Below, one piece after another: positions 61,062-64,000 of a stretch of 64,000 bases of DNA. Made by a program: the position numbers and the translations under genes. The notes under the pieces are model-generated. The model was not told the DNA's origin. It made no database searches and saw only the letters and a program-made list of their open reading frames with translations. The DNA is taken from positions 3,162,001 through 3,226,000 of the forward strand of contig CBDAQU010000002.1 in assembly GCA_965199235.1 (NCBI GenBank), read 5' to 3'. Origin of the DNA: BOG-908 sp965199235. GTDB lineage: Bacteria > Pseudomonadota > Alphaproteobacteria > Acetobacterales > Acetobacteraceae. Every line of letters starts with the position of its first letter. Positions within the stretch are counted from its first letter, which is position 1.

Positions 61062-62831
61062 ATGACCGCATCGGGCGCGCGCATCAGGCCGGGGCCGGGG
61101 GCCGCCGCACAGTTTACCGTGCAGCAGGCCACCGTGCAGCCGGAGGCCGACCGCCAGGTCGACCTGCTGGCCAGCATCCTGCTTCGCCAGGGCCAGTGCG
61201 ACGTGCAGACCATAGAGCGCGGCCGGCGGGTCGCCGCAGAAAGCGGCCAGCGCCTCGACCTGGTTCTCATCCAGCTCGGCCTGGTGACCGAGCGCGGCCT
61301 GGCCGAGGCTTACGCCACCCTGCTCGGCGTGCCGCTCGCCGGCCCGGCGCGCTTTCCGGAGGCGCCGCTCTACCCCGAGCGCCTGACGCCGCGCTTCCTG
61401 CGCACCGCGCGCGCCTGCCCGCTGGCTGTCGAGGCCGGTACGCTGGTTCTGGGGGTCGCCGACGCGCTGGACAGTTTCACGCCGGCCGCGGTGCAGGCCG
61501 CCACCGGGCTGCCGGTGCGCCTGGAGATCGCCGTGCCGATCGAGCTGGAAGCGGCGTTCGGCCGGCTCTACCCGGAGGGCGACGCTGCCGAGGCGAGCAC
61601 GGGCGGCGAGGGCGGCGCGGGCCTCGAGGAGGATGCCGAGCGGCTGAAGGATCTGGCCAGCGAGGCGCCGGTGATCCGCCTGGTCAACCAGATCATCGGC
61701 CGCGCGGTCGAAACCCACGCCAGCGACATCCACGTGGAACCGTTCGAGGACAGGCTGCGCGTGCGCTACCGCTATGACGGCGTGCTGCACGAAGCCGACA
61801 GCCCTGCCGTCCGCCTGGCCCCGGCGATCATCAGCCGCATCAAGATCATGGCCAAGCTGGACATCGCCGAGCGTCGCCTGCCGCAGGACGGCCGCATCAA
61901 GATGGCGGTGCGCGGCACGGAGATCGATTTCCGGGTGTCCACCATCCCCTCGCTCTACGGCGAGAAGGTGGTGCTGCGCGTGCTGGACCGCAGTTCTGTC
62001 ACCTTCGACTACGTCAAGCTCGGCCTGCCGCCCGGCGTCGTCGACCAATGGTCCCGCGCGCTGGAGCTGCCCAACGGCATACTGCTCGTCACCGGCCCCA
62101 CCGGCTCTGGCAAGACCACAACGCTGTACACCGGGCTGACCACCATCAACGCCGTCAGCCGCAACATCGTGACGGTGGAAGATCCGATCGAATACCAGCT
62201 CAACGGCATCAACCAGATCCAGATAAAGCCGCAGATCGGGCTCACGTTCGCCGCCCTGCTCCGCTCCATCCTGCGCCAGGACCCCGACGTGATCATGGTG
62301 GGCGAGGTGCGCGACCTGGAAACCGCGCAGATCGCCGTGCAGGCGGCGCTGACCGGCCATCTGGTGCTGTCCACGCTGCACACCAACTCGGCGTCGGCCA
62401 CGATCACCCGGCTGCGCGACATGGGGTTGGAGGACTACCTGCTCACCGCAGTGCTGCGCGGCGTGCTGGCCCAACGCCTGGTCCGCCGCCTGTGCGACGC
62501 CTGCAAGCGCGAGGCGGACGCGCCGGCCGAACTGGTGACCCGCTTCGGCCTGGAGAAGCGCGGGCATGGCGGGAAGCTTCGCCTGTGGCACCCGGTCGGC
62601 TGCGCGCAGTGCCGCAGCACCGGCTACCGAGGCCGCCAGGCGATCGCCGAGTTCCTGCAGCCGACGCCGGAGATCGAGCACCTGATTTTCTCAAAGGCCG
62701 ACCAGAGCGAGATCGAGCGTGCCGCCGTGGGCGCGGGCATGGTGACCATGTTCAGCGCCGGCCTGGACGCGGCCCTCGCCGGGACCACGACAATAGAAGA
62801 AGTGGTGCGCAGCATAAGGGCGGAGGCGTGA
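61062..62831 (+). CDS. gspE: Type II secretion / type IV pilus assembly ATPase
   Basis: 589 residues from the ATG at 61062 with GAGGGAC upstream. N1 domain (QVDLLASILLRQGQCDVQTI and LDLVLIQLGLVTERGLAEAYA), then the ATPase core: Walker A GPTGSGKTTTLYTGL near 345, Asp box EDPIEYQ, Walker B DPDVIMVGEVRDLETAQIA, His box LSTLHTNSASATI. The zinc site CDACKREAD ... CAQCRSTGYRG is present. It powers pseudopilus or pilus assembly. gspF follows after 155 bp; the peptidase is divergent. Confidence 0.92.
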   Translation: MTASGARIRPGPGAAAQFTVQQATVQPEADRQVDLLASILLRQGQCDVQTIERGRRVAAESGQRLDLVLIQLGLVTERGLAEAYATLLGVPLAGPARFPEAPLYPERLTPRFLRTARACPLAVEAGTLVLGVADALDSFTPAAVQAATGLPVRLEIAVPIELEAAFGRLYPEGDAAEASTGGEGGAGLEEDAERLKDLASEAPVIRLVNQIIGRAVETHASDIHVEPFEDRLRVRYRYDGVLHEADSPAVRLAPAIISRIKIMAKLDIAERRLPQDGRIKMAVRGTEIDFRVSTIPSLYGEKVVLRVLDRSSVTFDYVKLGLPPGVVDQWSRALELPNGILLVTGPTGSGKTTTLYTGLTTINAVSRNIVTVEDPIEYQLNGINQIQIKPQIGLTFAALLRSILRQDPDVIMVGEVRDLETAQIAVQAALTGHLVLSTLHTNSASATITRLRDMGLEDYLLTAVLRGVLAQRLVRRLCDACKREADAPAELVTRFGLEKRGHGGKLRLWHPVGCAQCRSTGYRGRQAIAEFLQPTPEIEHLIFSKADQSEIERAAVGAGMVTMFSAGLDAALAGTTTIEEVVRSIRAEA

Positions 62832-62974
62832 AAATTGGCTTGCAAAGACGCCCTGGCGGTGATCTGGCGCGCCTGTCCTGTGCTTCGGTGCTCGTGGCCG
62901 TCCAGGCCGCTCCGCTCCGCTGCTCGGCAAAGCCACGCCAGCTGACTCGCCAGGCCACGTTTTCAAGCCAATTT
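62832..62974. repeat. Imperfect inverted repeat filling the gspE-gspF gap
   Basis: AAATTGGCTTG (62832-62842) and CAAGCCAATTT (62964-62974) are perfect 11-bp complements, and the homology extends inward (CCCTGGCG against CGCCAGGC). The enclosed sequence is GC-rich and dyad-filled. The gap is much longer than usual for this pair. Confidence 0.65.
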
Positions 62975-62986
62975 CGCTATTGTTGA

Positions 62987-64000
62987 ATGCCAAGCTTTCG
63001 TTACACCGCCATCACGCCGGCTGGGGAGACCGCGACCGGGTTGATGGAGGCGCCGTCCGAGCAGGCGGTGATCGACATCCTACGTCGGCAGGGCAGCCTG
63101 CCGATGCGCGCGGAGCCGGCGGACCGCTCGCCCGGGGTGCTCGCCTCGCTGCTGGGCGCGGAGTTCGGGCGCGGGCGCCGGCTGAGCGGCCAGGACTTGG
63201 CCGAGCTGACCCGGGAGCTCGCAGTCATGCTCGGCGCCGGCCAGGACCTGGACCGTGCGCTGCGCTTCCTGGTCGACACCGCGCAGAAGAAGCACGTGCG
63301 CGCCATCCTGACGCAGATACGCGACGCGGTGCGCGACGGCAGCCCGTTCGCCGCCGCCCTGCTGCAGCACCCCGCCAGCTTCCCGAACCTGTATGTCGGC
63401 TTGGTGCGCGCGGGCGAGGCCGGCGGCATGCTGGCCGACACGCTGAACCGGCTGGCCGACCTGCTGGAAAAGCAGCGCGCGCTGCGGGCCAGCGTGGTCT
63501 CTTCGCTGATCTACCCCATCATCCTGCTGGTCGCCGGCATCGGCTCCATCGTGCTGCTGCTGACGCAGGTGCTGCCGCAGTTCGTGCCGATGTTCGAACA
63601 GGCCGGCGCGTCGCTGCCGCGGCCGACGCGGATCGTGATCGCGCTCGGCAACGCTGTCTCCAGCTACGGGCTGTACGTGGCGGTGCTGTGCGTGGTGCTG
63701 TTCGTGGCGGCGCAGCAGGCTTTGGCACGGCCAGGGCCGCGCCTGTGGTGGGACCGCATGCTGCTGCGCATCCCGCTGCTGGGCGCGCTGTCGCGTGAGG
63801 TGCTGGCCGCCCGCTTCGCCCGCACGCTGGGCACGCTGCTGCAGAACGGCGTGCCGCTGATCTCCTCGCTCGGCATCGTCGCCGACGTGATCGGCAACAC
63901 AGCGGCCGCGGCGGCTGTCCGGACCGCGACCGAGAGCGCCAAGGGCGGCGCCGGCCTGTCGCGCTCGCTGCAGCAATCGGGAATCTTTCCAGTCCGCACG
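62987..64000 (+). CDS. gspF: Type II secretion inner-membrane platform protein (partial)
   Basis: 338 residues visible before the window ends, so the C-terminus is missing. The N-terminus MPSFRYTAITPAGETATGLM and the first GspF domain (LSGQDLAELTRELAVMLGAG, DLDRALRFL) with a membrane span near SSLIYPIILLVAGIGSIVLL, followed by the start of the second domain (LARFARTLGTLLQNGVPLI type motif), are standard. It is the polytopic platform that links GspE to the pseudopilus. Confidence 0.9.
   Translation, partial: MPSFRYTAITPAGETATGLMEAPSEQAVIDILRRQGSLPMRAEPADRSPGVLASLLGAEFGRGRRLSGQDLAELTRELAVMLGAGQDLDRALRFLVDTAQKKHVRAILTQIRDAVRDGSPFAAALLQHPASFPNLYVGLVRAGEAGGMLADTLNRLADLLEKQRALRASVVSSLIYPIILLVAGIGSIVLLLTQVLPQFVPMFEQAGASLPRPTRIVIALGNAVSSYGLYVAVLCVVLFVAAQQALARPGPRLWWDRMLLRIPLLGALSREVLAARFARTLGTLLQNGVPLISSLGIVADVIGNTAAAAAVRTATESAKGGAGLSRSLQQSGIFPVRT

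Overview
The window is GC-rich, gene-dense bacterial chromosome with no plasmid, phage or integrase hallmark. Gene content and order point to an alphaproteobacterium, most likely Acetobacteraceae/Rhodospirillales. The clues are the sdhCDAB set, an mdh-sucC-sucD-sucA-sucB-lpdA cluster in which E3 carries its own lipoyl domain, yraN before gshB, dcd before murA, a PspF/PspA/PspB/PspC operon, and short GC-rich hairpins of a kind common in that family. Taxonomy is inference; no rRNA gene is present.

Layout. 1-5.7 kb: an XRE-type regulator (cut by the left edge), an AI-2E family exporter, a TonB-like protein, YraN, glutathione synthetase and a tyrosine-phosphatase-like protein. 5.7-9.2 kb: succinate dehydrogenase (sdhCDAB, minus strand). 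9.4-17.2 kb: a DUF3574 lipoprotein, aspartate-semialdehyde dehydrogenase, a GH15 glucoamylase and a large secreted serine peptidase with a sedolisin-like active site. 17.3-29.1 kb (minus strand): pdxJ and pdxA, then the TCA block lpdA, sucB, sucA, sucD, sucC, mdh. 29.3-33 kb: divergent pspF and a sigma-54-type psp operon with an extra small membrane protein. 33-39 kb: tRNA-Thr(GGT), an EthD-like protein, a GH16 glycosidase, a polytopic membrane protein, an N-formylglutamate amidohydrolase-like protein and two transglutaminase-like proteins. 39-43.5 kb: dcd, murA, an ECF sigma/anti-sigma pair and a MaoC hydratase. 43.5-52.5 kb: an M20 peptidase, two molybdenum-cofactor-related proteins, an M13 metallopeptidase, an alpha/beta-hydrolase-fold protein, two cysteine desulfurases and a [2Fe-2S] ferredoxin. 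52.5-58.7 kb: a MerR regulator and a beta-oxidation set (thiolase, FadN-type bifunctional enzyme, acyl-CoA dehydrogenase). 58.8-64 kb: an EEP-family enzyme, a ferritin-like protein, a prepilin peptidase, gspE and the start of gspF, cut by the right edge.

The feature not explained by ordinary gene content is a set of short, structured, dispersed repeats. Family A (about 115 bp, bipartite) occurs at seven places and family B (about 107 bp) at two full and two degenerate places. Their best-preserved ends carry CTAG, and they sit in intergenic gaps on both strands. In five cases the repeat end supplies the stop codon, or the last residues, of the neighbouring gene (pdxA, lpdA, maoC, iscS, acyl-CoA dehydrogenase). 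At one site the 56-bp arm of family A has expanded to six tandem copies between the divergent maoC and M20 genes. They look like non-autonomous mobile or REP-like elements; no transposase is visible here.

Functionally the window is mostly core metabolism: TCA cycle, PLP, glutathione, threonine/lysine/methionine precursor, peptidoglycan, dUTP precursor, Fe-S sulfur donation and beta-oxidation. To this are added envelope-stress response, secretion and extracellular polymer hydrolysis.
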